Shown one piece after another: positions 18,631-28,400 of a stretch of 64,000 bases of DNA. Position numbers and translations under genes: made by a program. The notes beneath the pieces were generated by a model. It saw only the letters and a program-made list of their open reading frames with translations, was not told the DNA's origin and ran no database searches. Numbering within the stretch: position 1 is the first letter of the stretch; every line of letters starts with the position of its first letter. Source of the DNA: an uncultured Oscillospiraceae bacterium (GTDB lineage: Bacteria > Bacillota > Clostridia > Oscillospirales > Oscillospiraceae); the NCBI GenBank assembly GCA_947629915.1, contig CANRFN010000014.1, forward strand, positions 1-64,000. The letters run 5' to 3'.

Positions 18631-18925
18631 GGCAATTTTATACAAGAGAACTGCCGCTACAGTGCAAATGGTGTGCGGAACAACCAAAAACTATACTGTT
18701 TCATCGTATAAATCCTAAGACAGACGAGCTGTATTTTGCAGATCAGCCTGATAACCTACCAGGGATTTCAACACAGCTTCGGGTTATCAGACTGCCAGAA
18801 CTACTCTTTTCGCTCAATCCATCTGCACCGCGCAAGCCAATAGTAAACCATCAAACTGCAGAAGTCAAGTACTTCTTTTCCAAAAATCAAGGAGAGACCG
18901 GGTGAAGACGGCAAGGCCACTTGGG
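18631..18925 (-). other. Leader-like tract of CRISPR module copy 2
   Basis: Begins with GGCAATT ... AACTGCC directly at the last repeat, and is similar over most of its length to 8831-9230. It contains no gene. The conservation of both arrays' right flanks supports the proposed leader side. Confidence 0.6.
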
Positions 18926-18966
18926 GCAGTTTGTCTTTGTCGTTTCGGAATGTAACATTCGGCCTG

Positions 18967-19089
18967 TCACACGAGTGCTTTCAGAACGCTGGTCTCGCCA
19001 ATGGAATCATAGAGCTCGCTCACATCGTGGCCGATGAGGCGCATGGCCACGTCATGGAGATTTTCTGCTGGTTCAGCCGATGGGTTCAT
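18967..19089 (-). pseudogene. Decayed fragment of the small lipoprotein family
   Basis: A 40-codon frame on the minus strand encodes PAENLHDVAMRLIGHDVSEL followed by YDSIGE, which aligns with TAENLRDVAISLIDHDVNEL and YDAIGE of the lipoprotein at 20758-21201. The copy has no signal peptide or lipobox and ends soon after the conserved block. The DNA match is also clear (GAGCTC, CTCACATCGTGG and GATGAGGC in the same order). I read it as the remnant of a duplicated lipoprotein gene. Confidence 0.7.
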
Positions 19090-19230
19090 AAGCGCAAGAC
19101 GAAAAATGTCTAATCAGCATTGGACAATTCGAAACCATCCGAACAGTCGAAAGCGGTTAGGCACGAGGTGAAACATGCACCCGTGCCTGGCTGCTCTCCT
19201 GTAAGGGAATTGATGCTCAGGGCTAACAGT

Positions 19231-20094
19231 TTATCCGTTAGCCTTGAACATGCCGGAAATGGCTCTCAGAGGAGCAGCATAGGCACTGGAGAGGATAACG
19301 CTGGAGATGGCAGGGATATTGTCTCGGACTGCAGGGGACCACTCCACGCGGATTTCTACCTTGGCTTCGGGACAAAGAGTGCAGAGGCTGGCAACGCTAT
19401 CGCAGACGTCTGCGCTCACCGGGATGGACAAGTCGGCACCTGTGTCGATGGCGGTTTTGAGGGAGTGGATGCCCTCGAGAATGTGCCGGGTTGCCTGCCT
19501 GGTGAGCGATGTGGCGCATGTATCAGCATTGAAGATTGCAGAGTGTTCAAAGGGAGTGCCGTCTGTGTCCAGGAACAGACACAGTAGAGGGACGATATAG
19601 CCGCCGCTGTGCTCGGTCTGACCGAAGCGGCATTGGCGGACGAATAGCTGCACAGCATCCTCAGTGCAGTCTTCGAGACCATTCCCGAGGTGCAGTACAT
19701 CTTGCGCACTTGACGTAATCAGGCTTCTGGAACTTGCGTAGAGTGAAACGCCGGTATCAAACGGAATACTGCCGAGTTCGATGCATGGAGCATCAATTCG
19801 GATGATTAGGATGTCTGCGTTGGGGTTGAGCAAGGTCCGGACTACATGCTCAATGGGCCTACCCTCGAGGTCTGCAACGTCCCGGACAGCCAGATACATG
19901 GCAAGAGCGTAATCATGCAAGGTTGAATCGAGCGGGATTGAAACCTGTTCGAACTGCTCCCCGTTGTTATACTTACAGACAGCGATGCCCTCACGCTTTT
20001 GGTCCAGGGCCACCCAGCCGTTTGCCTGCAGGTATCGCACGAAGGCAAAGGGGGTGACATGACTGGACAGCTCCTTCAATCTGGGATCAATCAT
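19231..20094 (-). CDS. Conserved hypothetical cytosolic protein
   Basis: 287 aa, no signal peptide or membrane segment. GGAGGTG lies six bases before the ATG at 20094. The N-terminal part (LQANGWVALDQKREGIAVCK, IPLDSTLHDYALAMYLAVRD, then IEHVVRTLLNPNADILIIRI) looks like a small mixed alpha/beta domain, and the C-terminal part (EAKVEIRVEWSPAV) is beta-rich. I have the impression of a widespread uncharacterised family but cannot name a function. It is a single gene between a lipoprotein remnant and an intergenic stretch. Its codon use is less GC-rich than the surface genes, so it may be acquired. Confidence 0.72.
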   Translation of the reverse strand: MIDPRLKELSSHVTPFAFVRYLQANGWVALDQKREGIAVCKYNNGEQFEQVSIPLDSTLHDYALAMYLAVRDVADLEGRPIEHVVRTLLNPNADILIIRIDAPCIELGSIPFDTGVSLYASSRSLITSSAQDVLHLGNGLEDCTEDAVQLFVRQCRFGQTEHSGGYIVPLLCLFLDTDGTPFEHSAIFNADTCATSLTRQATRHILEGIHSLKTAIDTGADLSIPVSADVCDSVASLCTLCPEAKVEIRVEWSPAVRDNIPAISSVILSSAYAAPLRAISGMFKANG

Positions 20095-20550
20095 CTACTA
20101 CACCTCCTGATGTTCGGCGGATTGATTCGCCTTTGGCTGAGCCCCAAACGTAGTGGCAGCCAGTGTTGGCTGTTTACCATGTTTGATTGCCTCCTTCTGT
20201 CTTTTGCGCGGAAAATCACACATTTTGTATTACATTTTTCTGATGATCATGGGGGTCGTGGATAACATTTACACTATAATAACATATGAAATTCCTCGTG
20301 TCAACAGAGATGGTTTGGCGGGTGTAAAAGAGCTCTGTCATTTCAGAGTTTAGTAGTGGGAGGCGCTGTACTGCTCAATATGCACTGCCGCGGGAAATGC
20401 TTGCAGTACAAGGGGGTTCAAACTTCTGAAGGGTAGGGCTTCTGCATGGAGAGCCTGTTTTTGGATGTTTTTTAAGGTTTTTTTGGGTGCCTCAGTGGTT
20501 TGATCTGTCTTGATAGTAAAATAGATTAAAGAATCGAGAGAAAAATTATA

Positions 20551-20563
20551 GGTGGATTGAAAT
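20551..20563 (+). repeat. Isolated match to the CRISPR repeat end
   Basis: GGTGGATTGAAAT is identical to the last 13 bases of the array repeats but in the opposite orientation. The palindromic part of the repeat is absent, so this may be a remnant or chance. Confidence 0.25.
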
Positions 20564-20691
20564 GAACAGTTGTTTCACACGGTCCAGCGTGCTATGCTCT
20601 GCCTCGTGAGAGACCATGCAGTTGTTTGCAGCAAGACCAAGAGGCACAACACCATATGTGTGAAGCTGTTGAACGAAAATAATCAAAAAAA

Positions 20692-20712
20692 CCTCCTGCA
20701 CTTGGCAGGAGG
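20692..20712 (-). terminator. Terminator of the surface operon
   Basis: CCTCCTGC and GCAGGAGG form an 8-bp stem with a 5-base loop. On the minus strand it is followed by a run of seven T. It lies 46 bases after the stop of the last operon gene. Confidence 0.85.
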
Positions 20713-20757
20713 TTTTCGCATTTCGAGGGATTGGGACAGTGGTATTTTTGCTCCGAT

Positions 20758-21201
20758 CTATTCTACATCGTACACGTACTCCCGCTCTTCGGTGCGTACG
20801 GTGTACACTACAAAGCCATCGTAGACGAGCTCGCCGTCCTCGGAGTTGGGCTCCAGGCAGCCGGGGGCGTAATCGGATGAGATGGGCTCACCGATGGCAT
20901 CGTAGAGCTCATTCACATCGTGGTCGATGAGGCTTATGGCCACATCACGGAGATTCTCTGCTGTAGCGTTGCCACCGGACGCTGCCGGGGGATCCGTAGA
21001 CTCAGCGGGAGGATCGGTTGAATCTGCAGGAGGATCGGTGGGATCGGGTTCAGAGGTGGCCGGCGGGTTTGTTTCCGGCTCGTTTGTTGCTGGCGGGTTT
21101 GTTGCCGGGGGATTGGTGGCAGGGGTGTCATTTCCACCGCCGCAGGCGCTCAGGGAAAAGGCAAGCACGAGGCATGCCGCAAGGGCTAGCAACCGTTTCA
21201 T
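20758..21201 (-). CDS. Small lipoprotein with Pro/Thr-rich linker
   Basis: 147 aa. Signal peptide with lipobox LSAC at about residues 17-20, then a low-complexity linker of repeated NPPAT and DPP units (about 25-78), then a short globular part (TAENLRDVAISLIDHDVNEL onwards, ending EEREYVYDVE). The C-terminal part resembles the middle of the lipoprotein at 55542-56138 (GEP and a G/DGF[VI] strand), which is also an accessory of a surface cluster. It is the last gene of the 31.8-20.7 kb operon, followed by a terminator. Likely an outer-surface accessory protein; function unknown. A decayed copy lies at 18967-19089. Confidence 0.8.
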   Translation of the reverse strand: MKRLLALAACLVLAFSLSACGGGNDTPATNPPATNPPATNEPETNPPATSEPDPTDPPADSTDPPAESTDPPAASGGNATAENLRDVAISLIDHDVNELYDAIGEPISSDYAPGCLEPNSEDGELVYDGFVVYTVRTEEREYVYDVE

Positions 21202-21261
21202 TTTCAGGTTCTCCTTTTCTATTTAGGTCAGTTCAAACCGGTACGGCGATCTTGACATGAG

Positions 21262-22686
21262 TCAGTCGCCGGAGAGGGGATCGAAGTCTGGCGATGTACT
21301 GTATAGCAGTTCTGTGAAGTAATCCCCTTTGCTGGGACAGGCCGTGGTAGCTCTTTGGGCAGCAGTGTTGTTGAACTGCCACCAGGAGGAGGCCAGCGGC
21401 GTGAAACCGGAGGTGGTGAAGTATCTCCGAAGGCCCTGAGCGCATGGACTATTTTGCATACTTTTAGACAGAGTGGCATTTCCGGGACTCACCTGAGAGG
21501 CGGCGGCCAGGCTCAGCTCGTGCATCGGGGTGGGCATGGTGTACCGGTCAAAGGCTGTGCAGCGGAAGTACTTATAGTTGGACACCTGCTTGATTTCGCC
21601 GGCCTTCATCCGTACAAGGGAGACATCCACCGCAAAGCCTACCTGATGCTGGGATGGTTCGCCGGAGACAAACCAGCTGATGTCCCAAGGCGCGGTGGAG
21701 ACACCGGCCTTAACATCCGGGTCCACCTTGGCCATCTCCGCCACGGCGGCAGCTACAGACTTCTGCGTATCCAGCGGGCGGAACGCCTGATAGATCTCCA
21801 GGCAGTTTCCCTCAGCCAGGACCTTGTGCTGGGCGGCACAAACATCCCTGGCGGCCACATAGAGCATGGGCATGATGTACTCATTCCGGTTGAGACGGAC
21901 ATTGAATGCGTAAGTGCTATAGAAGATCTTACCGGTTACGTTGGGGATGTCCTTGCCGCAGGAGGTGAAGACGGAGCCGGAGCAGTTGGTGTCGTTATAG
22001 AGAATGGAGGGGATCACATCCGGCAGGTTGATGAAGCAGTACCGGTGCTCGATCCAGCCGGTGGTGAGGGTCTCACCATACAGAGAGTTGGGGTCAATAA
22101 AATTGATGTGCCACCAGTCCCCTACCTCTTCGATGATCTGAAATCCGGTTCCAGGCACCAGAACGGCTATGGCACCATGAAATTGCGTAGAACTCAGGGA
22201 TTGAACGCTGGCACCTGCTGGATCAGAGAGGGATGTGGCGGTGGAAGCCAGCTTGTAGCCAGCCCTGTCTCCGGGGTTGGCAGGCCACACCGGAAGGCTC
22301 ACGCTGGCAAAGCCTGTGGCGCCGGATATGGGCAGTTCCAGGCCGTTGTCCAGCAGCGGGGGAACCTCTATGTCCAGATCATAGGTGGTCTGGTAGGGAA
22401 CCACATTGGGGTTGATCGTTATAGCCGGATCTTCCGCAGGAACTGGGGTGGCAGTGGGCTCCGGGGTTGCTGGCGGATCCGTGGGCGCTGGCGGTGGATC
22501 TGTTGCGTTCGGATCCGTGGAATGCACCACGATCGGCGGGAAAGAAAGAGTAGGATCCTCAGTCGCTGCGTCTGAAGGCGGTACTGTGGGTGCCGGTGTC
22601 GGGGTGGGGGTTCCGCCGCCGCAGCCGGTGAGTGTCAGGGCAAGCAGCAGGCATGCTGCAAGGGCAAGTGCAATCTTTCTTCTCAT
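21262..22686 (-). CDS. M15-type carboxypeptidase-like lipoprotein, catalytically degraded
   Basis: 474 aa. Lipobox LTGC, Pro/Thr-rich linker, an SH3-like domain (GTGFQIIEEVGDWWHINF ... GWIEHRYCF) and a C-terminal D-Ala-D-Ala carboxypeptidase-type domain. The first zinc motif HQVGFAVD (about residue 345) is kept. In the second motif the intact paralogue at 30325-31806 has ASEWWHFN, whereas this protein has ASSWWQFN: both the catalytic Glu and the last zinc-binding His are replaced. It should bind peptidoglycan or the same ligand without cleaving it. It lies in the same operon as the intact copy. The change was checked in the DNA (CCTCCTGGTGGCAG). Confidence 0.85.
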   Translation of the reverse strand: MRRKIALALAACLLLALTLTGCGGGTPTPTPAPTVPPSDAATEDPTLSFPPIVVHSTDPNATDPPPAPTDPPATPEPTATPVPAEDPAITINPNVVPYQTTYDLDIEVPPLLDNGLELPISGATGFASVSLPVWPANPGDRAGYKLASTATSLSDPAGASVQSLSSTQFHGAIAVLVPGTGFQIIEEVGDWWHINFIDPNSLYGETLTTGWIEHRYCFINLPDVIPSILYNDTNCSGSVFTSCGKDIPNVTGKIFYSTYAFNVRLNRNEYIMPMLYVAARDVCAAQHKVLAEGNCLEIYQAFRPLDTQKSVAAAVAEMAKVDPDVKAGVSTAPWDISWFVSGEPSQHQVGFAVDVSLVRMKAGEIKQVSNYKYFRCTAFDRYTMPTPMHELSLAAASQVSPGNATLSKSMQNSPCAQGLRRYFTTSGFTPLASSWWQFNNTAAQRATTACPSKGDYFTELLYSTSPDFDPLSGD

Positions 22687-22730
22687 CTTTCTCTGGGCCC
22701 TCCTTAGGTTATGGGCTGATATGGGTTTTG

Positions 22731-24062
22731 TCAGACGGGCTCATTGCGGCCCCGGTACTTCCATTTGTCTCCGCTGTCTACAAACCGCCAGAAGTACCAG
22801 ATATAGTCCTCCCGGTTGCGGTCGTGATACCAGCGCCAGGCCATCTGGGTGTCGTAGATGTAGGAGACGCCGCCCTCGGAGATCTCCACCCAGGAGTGGG
22901 CATCTCCCAACAGGGTGCCGCTGTACACCACGGGGTCATAGCCCAGCCAGCGGGCCAGGTAGTAGAAGACGGAGGCGAAATTGTAGCAGTTGCCCCGGTT
23001 TTTAGAGAGCATCTTCTTTGCGGCGTTGAGGACAAAGGCCTTGCTGTACGGGTTGCTGGCGTCTGCCACATCGGACTTCCCATACTTGAAGGAGTCCCGG
23101 CAATACGCAAAGACCGCCTTCAATTTGTCTGCCTGGCTCATGTTATCGGTGCAGACGGCGCTTAAGATCTTGGCGAGGCCTGCGTCCACCTCCGCATCTC
23201 CGGTGGTCTGCCGGCCCTGGGCGTTGAAGGTCCAGGTGCCGTTCAGGGTGGTATTGCGGAGGATGTCACCCTTGGAAGCGTCATAGTAGTAGCTGTACCC
23301 GTTGTAGAGGTGGAAGCCGGTGGTGGTGAAGTCCGCCGGAAAGACAGAGGCGGGGGAGGTGAAGCCGGTCCAGGTCTCCGCGGTGCCGCTCTTGGCATAG
23401 GTGTGAGACACCGATGCCTCCACCACATGGTAGTAATACCAGGCGTTGGCCGGGACATCCAGGAAGAACACCGGGCGGTTCTGCTGGATGGATGCGGCGT
23501 CCGGGCTGCGGCCCAACACCAGGTTGAAGAGGGCTGCCGTCTCCGCCCGGGTGATGGTGCCGCCGGGGTGCAGTTTGCCCTCGTTGTCCCCGGAGACAAA
23601 GCCGTATGCCCGGGCGGAGCGGATCGCCGGTGCATACCGGCTGGTCTCGGAGACGTCCGGGAAGAGCGCCGCATCCTCCCGCTCCGGGAAGAAGAACATG
23701 ATGTAGTAGATCAGCTCTCCCTTGGCGATGGCCTGATCCCCCTGGAAGGGCTTGTCTGGGGCGATGATTCCCAGAGAGGCCAGGGCATTGGCGCCAGGGG
23801 CATACCAGCTGCCCGCCGGTACATCCGGGAGGGAGGCGGTGTTGGCCGGGACAAAGGAGAGGCAGTTGTAGATCAGCATGGCGGCCTCCGCCCGGGTGAG
23901 CACTTTCATCGGCTCGAAGAGGCCATTGCCCACGCCGCTGAGGTAGGCATCGTGGTCCTCGGAGACCAGAGTGGGCATCTCGGGCGCGGCTGCAAGGGAA
24001 AGGGGTGCTAACAGGCCCAGGGATAGAGACAGGGCCAGAAGAAGGGAAATACAATGTTTCAT
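22731..24062 (-). CDS. S-layer-anchored transglutaminase-like protein A
   Basis: 443 aa. Signal peptide (about 1-25), three SLH domains (about 28-190; LTRAEAAMLIYN and ITRAETAALFN mark them), a repeat module with FHLYNGYSYYYDASKGDILR (about 245-300), then a transglutaminase-like domain with Cys in RGNCYNFASVFYYLARWLGY (about 356), His in DAHSWVEI (about 388) and Asp in YIYDTQMAW (about 403). The triad is complete. It closely matches the first transglutaminase half of the 1130-aa fusion upstream. It would sit on the cell wall and act as a transglutaminase or a related peptidase/amidase; bacterial members can do either. Confidence 0.87.
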   Translation of the reverse strand: MKHCISLLLALSLSLGLLAPLSLAAAPEMPTLVSEDHDAYLSGVGNGLFEPMKVLTRAEAAMLIYNCLSFVPANTASLPDVPAGSWYAPGANALASLGIIAPDKPFQGDQAIAKGELIYYIMFFFPEREDAALFPDVSETSRYAPAIRSARAYGFVSGDNEGKLHPGGTITRAETAALFNLVLGRSPDAASIQQNRPVFFLDVPANAWYYYHVVEASVSHTYAKSGTAETWTGFTSPASVFPADFTTTGFHLYNGYSYYYDASKGDILRNTTLNGTWTFNAQGRQTTGDAEVDAGLAKILSAVCTDNMSQADKLKAVFAYCRDSFKYGKSDVADASNPYSKAFVLNAAKKMLSKNRGNCYNFASVFYYLARWLGYDPVVYSGTLLGDAHSWVEISEGGVSYIYDTQMAWRWYHDRNREDYIWYFWRFVDSGDKWKYRGRNEPV

Positions 24063-24080
24063 CGTGCGGTACCTGCTGTG

Positions 24081-25424
24081 TCAGTGGAGGCGGGTGGATT
24101 CCGTATAGTGGAAGGTGTTACTGGTGTCCTGGAGGTGATAGAACTTCCAGTTATATCCGGCATAGCCCCAGTCGTGGACATAGCGCCACTCCAGTTGGGT
24201 GTCGTAGATGTACTCCTTGCCGCCCTCGGGGATCACGGTCCAGCAGTGCTCATCGTCCGGATACAGCACGGTGCCCGCCACCAGGGTGGTGTCGTAGCCG
24301 AGCCAGCGGCTGAGGTGGTAGAAGAGGGCGGAGAAGCTGTAGCAGTTGCCCTTGCCGGAGGAGATCATCTGCTTGGCAGATGCGTTCACAAAGGCGTGGG
24401 TGAACTCCGCTGCCGTGGGCACATCCCGCTTCCGGTAGCTGTACGTGTCGCGGCAATAGCCGAAGAGGGTCTTCAGGTTGGCGGCCGGGTCTGCGCTGTC
24501 CTGGCACTGGGAGAGGATGATCTTCCGGAGGGCGCTGTCCAGTTCCGCGTCTCCCGTGGTGTATTTGCCATCCTTGTCGAAGGCCCAGGTGTTCTGCAGG
24601 GTGGTGCTCCGGAGGATGTCCCCCTGGGCGGCGTCATAGTAGTAGGCGTTGCCGCTGTAGAGGTGGAAGCCAGTGGTGGTGAAGCCGGCGGGCAAGACGG
24701 AGTCTGGAGCGGTGAAGCTGGTCCAGGTCTCCACGCCATCGTGCTTGGCGTAGGTGTGGGACACCGCCGCCTCCACCACATGGTAGTAATACCAGGAATT
24801 TGCCGGGACGTCCAGGAAGAACACCGGGCGGTTGGCCTGGATGGATTCCTTATCTGCGGTGCGGCCCAATACCAGGTTGAAGAGAGCTGCTGCCTCCGCC
24901 CGGGTGATGGTGCCGCCGGGATGCAGCTTGCCCTCGTTGTCCCCGGAGACAAAGCCGTATGCCCGGGCAGAGCGGATGGCCGATGCATACTTGCTGGTCT
25001 CGGAGACGTCCGGGAAGAGCTCGGCATCCTCCCGCTGGGGGAAGAAGAACATGATGTACGAGATCAGCTCTCCCTTGGCGATGGTCTCCTCTCCCCGGAA
25101 AGGCGTGTCTGTGGGGATCACCCCCAGGGAGCCCAGGGCATTGGCGCCGGGGGCATACCAGCTGCCCGCCGGCACATCGGAGAAAGATGCGGTGTTGGCC
25201 GGCACAAAAGACAGGCAGTTGTAGATCAGCATGGCAGCTTCCGCCCGGGTGAGCACTTTCATCGGCTCGAACAGGCCGTTGCCCACGCCGTTGAGGTAGG
25301 CCTTGTGGTCCTCCGATACCAGGGTGGGAATTTCAGGCGCGGCACCCGAGACCGGTGGCACGAGAGCCAGCAGCAGGGTTATCGCCAACAGGAGGGCAAT
25401 CTCTTTTTTCACGGTACAGCACAT
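24081..25424 (-). CDS. S-layer-anchored transglutaminase-like protein B
   Basis: 447 aa from the ATG at 25424, eight bases after the upstream stop; the GTG at 25412 (VKKEIALLLAITLLLALV) is an alternative and gives a tidier signal peptide. Three SLH domains (about 30-195) are nearly identical to those of protein A, suggesting recent duplication or gene conversion. The C-terminal domain has Cys in KGNCYSFSALFYHLSRWLGY, His in DDEHCWTVI and Asp in YIYDTQLEW. This half matches the second transglutaminase domain of the fusion rather than the first. It is probably exported and cell-wall bound like protein A, with a different partner or substrate. Confidence 0.86.
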   Translation of the reverse strand: MCCTVKKEIALLLAITLLLALVPPVSGAAPEIPTLVSEDHKAYLNGVGNGLFEPMKVLTRAEAAMLIYNCLSFVPANTASFSDVPAGSWYAPGANALGSLGVIPTDTPFRGEETIAKGELISYIMFFFPQREDAELFPDVSETSKYASAIRSARAYGFVSGDNEGKLHPGGTITRAEAAALFNLVLGRTADKESIQANRPVFFLDVPANSWYYYHVVEAAVSHTYAKHDGVETWTSFTAPDSVLPAGFTTTGFHLYSGNAYYYDAAQGDILRSTTLQNTWAFDKDGKYTTGDAELDSALRKIILSQCQDSADPAANLKTLFGYCRDTYSYRKRDVPTAAEFTHAFVNASAKQMISSGKGNCYSFSALFYHLSRWLGYDTTLVAGTVLYPDDEHCWTVIPEGGKEYIYDTQLEWRYVHDWGYAGYNWKFYHLQDTSNTFHYTESTRLH

Positions 25425-25432
25425 CCTAAGCC

Positions 25433-28400
25433 TCACTTGAGGCGGTGAGATTCGATATAGTGGAGGTTGTCTTGGGTGTCCTGGAGGTGGTAGAAGACCC
25501 AAGTGAAGCCCACATAGCCCCAGTCGTGGACATAGCGCCACTCCAATTGGGTGTCGTAGATGTAGTCCTGGTCGTTGTCCGGGATCACCACCCAGCAGTG
25601 CTCATCGTCCGGGTAGAGGACGAAGCCCGCCACCAGAGAGGGGTCATAGCCCATCCAGCGGGCCAGGTGGTAGAAGACGGCGGAGAAGCTGTAGCAGTTG
25701 CCCTTGCCGGTGGAGATCATCTGCTTAGCGGCGTCCATCACGAAGTCCAAAGTGAACTCCTCCTGGGTGGGCACATCCCGCTTCCGGTAGCTATAGGTGT
25801 CCCGGCAGTAGCCGAAGAGGGCCCGCAGGTTGGCGGCGCGGGAGTTGCTCTCGCTGCACTGGCCCAGCACGATCTTCCGAAGGGCGGTGTCCAGGTCCTC
25901 GTCCCCGGTGGTGTAGTGGCCATCCGCGTCAAAGGTCCAGATGTCGTCCAGAGTGGCGTCCTTCAGGAAGGCGCCCTTCTCTGCGTCATAGTAATAGGTG
26001 TAGCCCCCTACCAAGTAGAAGCCGGTCTCGGTGACGTTCTCCAGGGCAGACAGGTCTACAGGGGCCACTTCTGCGGTATAGACCAGTTCGTCCTCGCCGG
26101 GGTCTGTGTCGCCGGCGCCGTAGGAGTCCACACGGGTGTACTGCCAGCGGTTGGTAGAGTCCACAAAGCGGTAGAAGTACCACTCGTAGTCCTCCCGCTC
26201 CTTGTCGTGGAACCAGCGCCAGGCCATCTGGGGATCGAAGATGGTGGTGCCGCCGGCCTCCGGAATCTCGGTCCAGGAGTGGGCGTCCCCCAGGAGGGTG
26301 CCGCTGTAGATGGTGGGGTTCAGACCCAGCCAGCGGGCCAGGTAGAAGAAGGTGCTGGCGAAGTTGTAGCAGTTGCCCCGCCCATTGGTCAGCATCACTT
26401 TGGCGGCGTTCAGTACGAAGCCTTCGCCGAAGGGGTTCTCATCGTCTGCCACATCTGCGTGGCCGTAGTTGTAGCCGTCCCGGACGTAGGCGAAGATGGA
26501 GGAGAGTCGCTTTTCCGCGTCCATCTCCGGAGTGATGATCTTCAGCAGGATCTCCCGGAGGCCGGCGTCTACCTCTGCATCGCCGGTGGTCTGGTGCCCC
26601 TCGGCATCGAAGCGCCAGGTGCCGTCTAGCACAGTGTTGCGGAGAACATCCCCGGTTACCTCGCTGTAGTAGTAGCTCCAGCCGTCTAGGAGGTGGAAGC
26701 CCTGTGTCCGGAAGTCTGCGGGCAGTCCGGTGTCCGGTGCGGTAACGTTGCCCCACTGGGACTCGGCGCCGTCTTCGGACGCGGTGAAGCTGTGGGAGAT
26801 GGAGGCTTCCATCACATCCAGGTAGTACCAGGCGGTCTGGGGCACGTCCGGGAAATACAGGTCTGCCTCGGCGATGGCCTGCTCATCCGGCACCCGTCCC
26901 AGGGCGTGGTTGCTCATCACCGCCGCCTCGCAGCGGGTGATGGGGTCGTCCGGGCGAAACTGGTTGCCGTTTGAGCCGCTCACCCAGCCCCAGGCTCTCG
27001 CGGAACCGATGGCCTCCGCCGCCGGGTGATCGCTGGGCACGTCCACAAAGGCCTCGCCATCGTCCCGCACGGGCCAGAAGGCGGCCAGAATCCGCACCAA
27101 CTCTGCCCTTGTGAGGGAGGCCTCCGGGTGGAAGCCGCCGTCCTCCGCGGGGTCGATGAGGCCCAGGGCCTTCATCTGGCTGGCGCCGGCGTGGTACGGG
27201 CTGTCTGCGCTGATGTCATCCCAGGCGGCGTCCGTCTGCACTGGGTTCGCCTGGTGGGCTGCAAAGAGCAGTGCTGCATCGCCCCGGGTGAAGGGGTCCA
27301 TGGGGGCGAAGAAGCCAGTTGTGGTCTGGAGGTATGCATTGTGCTGGCTCTCGATCTGGGAGACCATGGGGGTGGGGGAGCTTTCCGGCGCCTCGCTCGT
27401 CTCCGGACCAGTGGTCTCCGCAGAGGAGGGCTGGCCTGTGGGCTGGGCCGCCGGCTGATTTTTGGCGTCCAGGTGCGCCGGGGCGCTCTTCTGTACCCCA
27501 TTGGCGGTGTAGATCACGTTCATGGTGCCGGCGGCGGACTGGGCCGGCATGTGCATGGCGAACCGGTTACCGGTGAGCTGGAAGGCCTCATAGGGGACCG
27601 CATTCCCCTCGATGTAGACGGACGTCCCCACATCCGGGGTCTCCGGCAGGGTGCCCTCCAGATACACGCACTGTTCCAGGTCGCTGGCGCTCTCCTGCAG
27701 GACGATCTCCGGGACCACGGTGCTGGTGTTGGTGGGGAGTTTGGCCTCCGGGGCGGGCATGGTGGGTACATAGGTGATGAGGTACACGATGTTCCGCTCT
27801 ACCAGCTCCACCACCACGCTGTCCACGTCTCTGGGTTCGATCTGGTCTAAGCACCACTCCGTGGCCCGGGAGAAGTACGCCTTGCCGAAGGTGTCTGCCA
27901 TGTAGGGATAGAGATTCCGGCCGAAGGAGTCCCGGAACAGCAGCAGGGAGCCGGTCTCGCCCTCGTGGGTGGTGTAGATGTTGTTGTTGTCCGCAGAGCG
28001 GATGGGGGTGTCGTAGGTGAAGGTGAGCGCCCGGGTGTAGGTGAGGTCCGTCTCCATGTCCTTGCCGGCGGGATACAGCATGCCATAGAGATCGGAAAGG
28101 TGGACTTCCTCAGGTTGGAAGGGGCCGTTCCCATAGGTGGTGGACCTGCCCAGGGCCTTGTTGATGGCGTCCGCCCCGATGGCGGCGCCACGCCCGTTCC
28201 AGTGGGAGTCCTGGGTGAAATAGAGGACATCGTCATAGCTGGAGAGAGTCTCAAAGAGGTCCACGTATTGTACCCCCCGGCTGGCCAGGGAAAACTCCAG
28301 GTTCTCTGCGTTGGATCGGTAGTGGTTGGAGGTGAGCCTGGGCATGTTCTCCGGGTACAGGGAGTTCTTGTTGGGGGCGATGGTGAAGACAAACTGTGCC

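Larger units (their letters stand above)
20095..20757. other. AT-rich intergenic region
   Basis: About 660 bases without a supported gene. It contains a 13-base match to the end of the CRISPR repeat at 20551-20563 and the terminator at 20692-20712. The remainder shows nothing I recognise. Confidence 0.5.
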
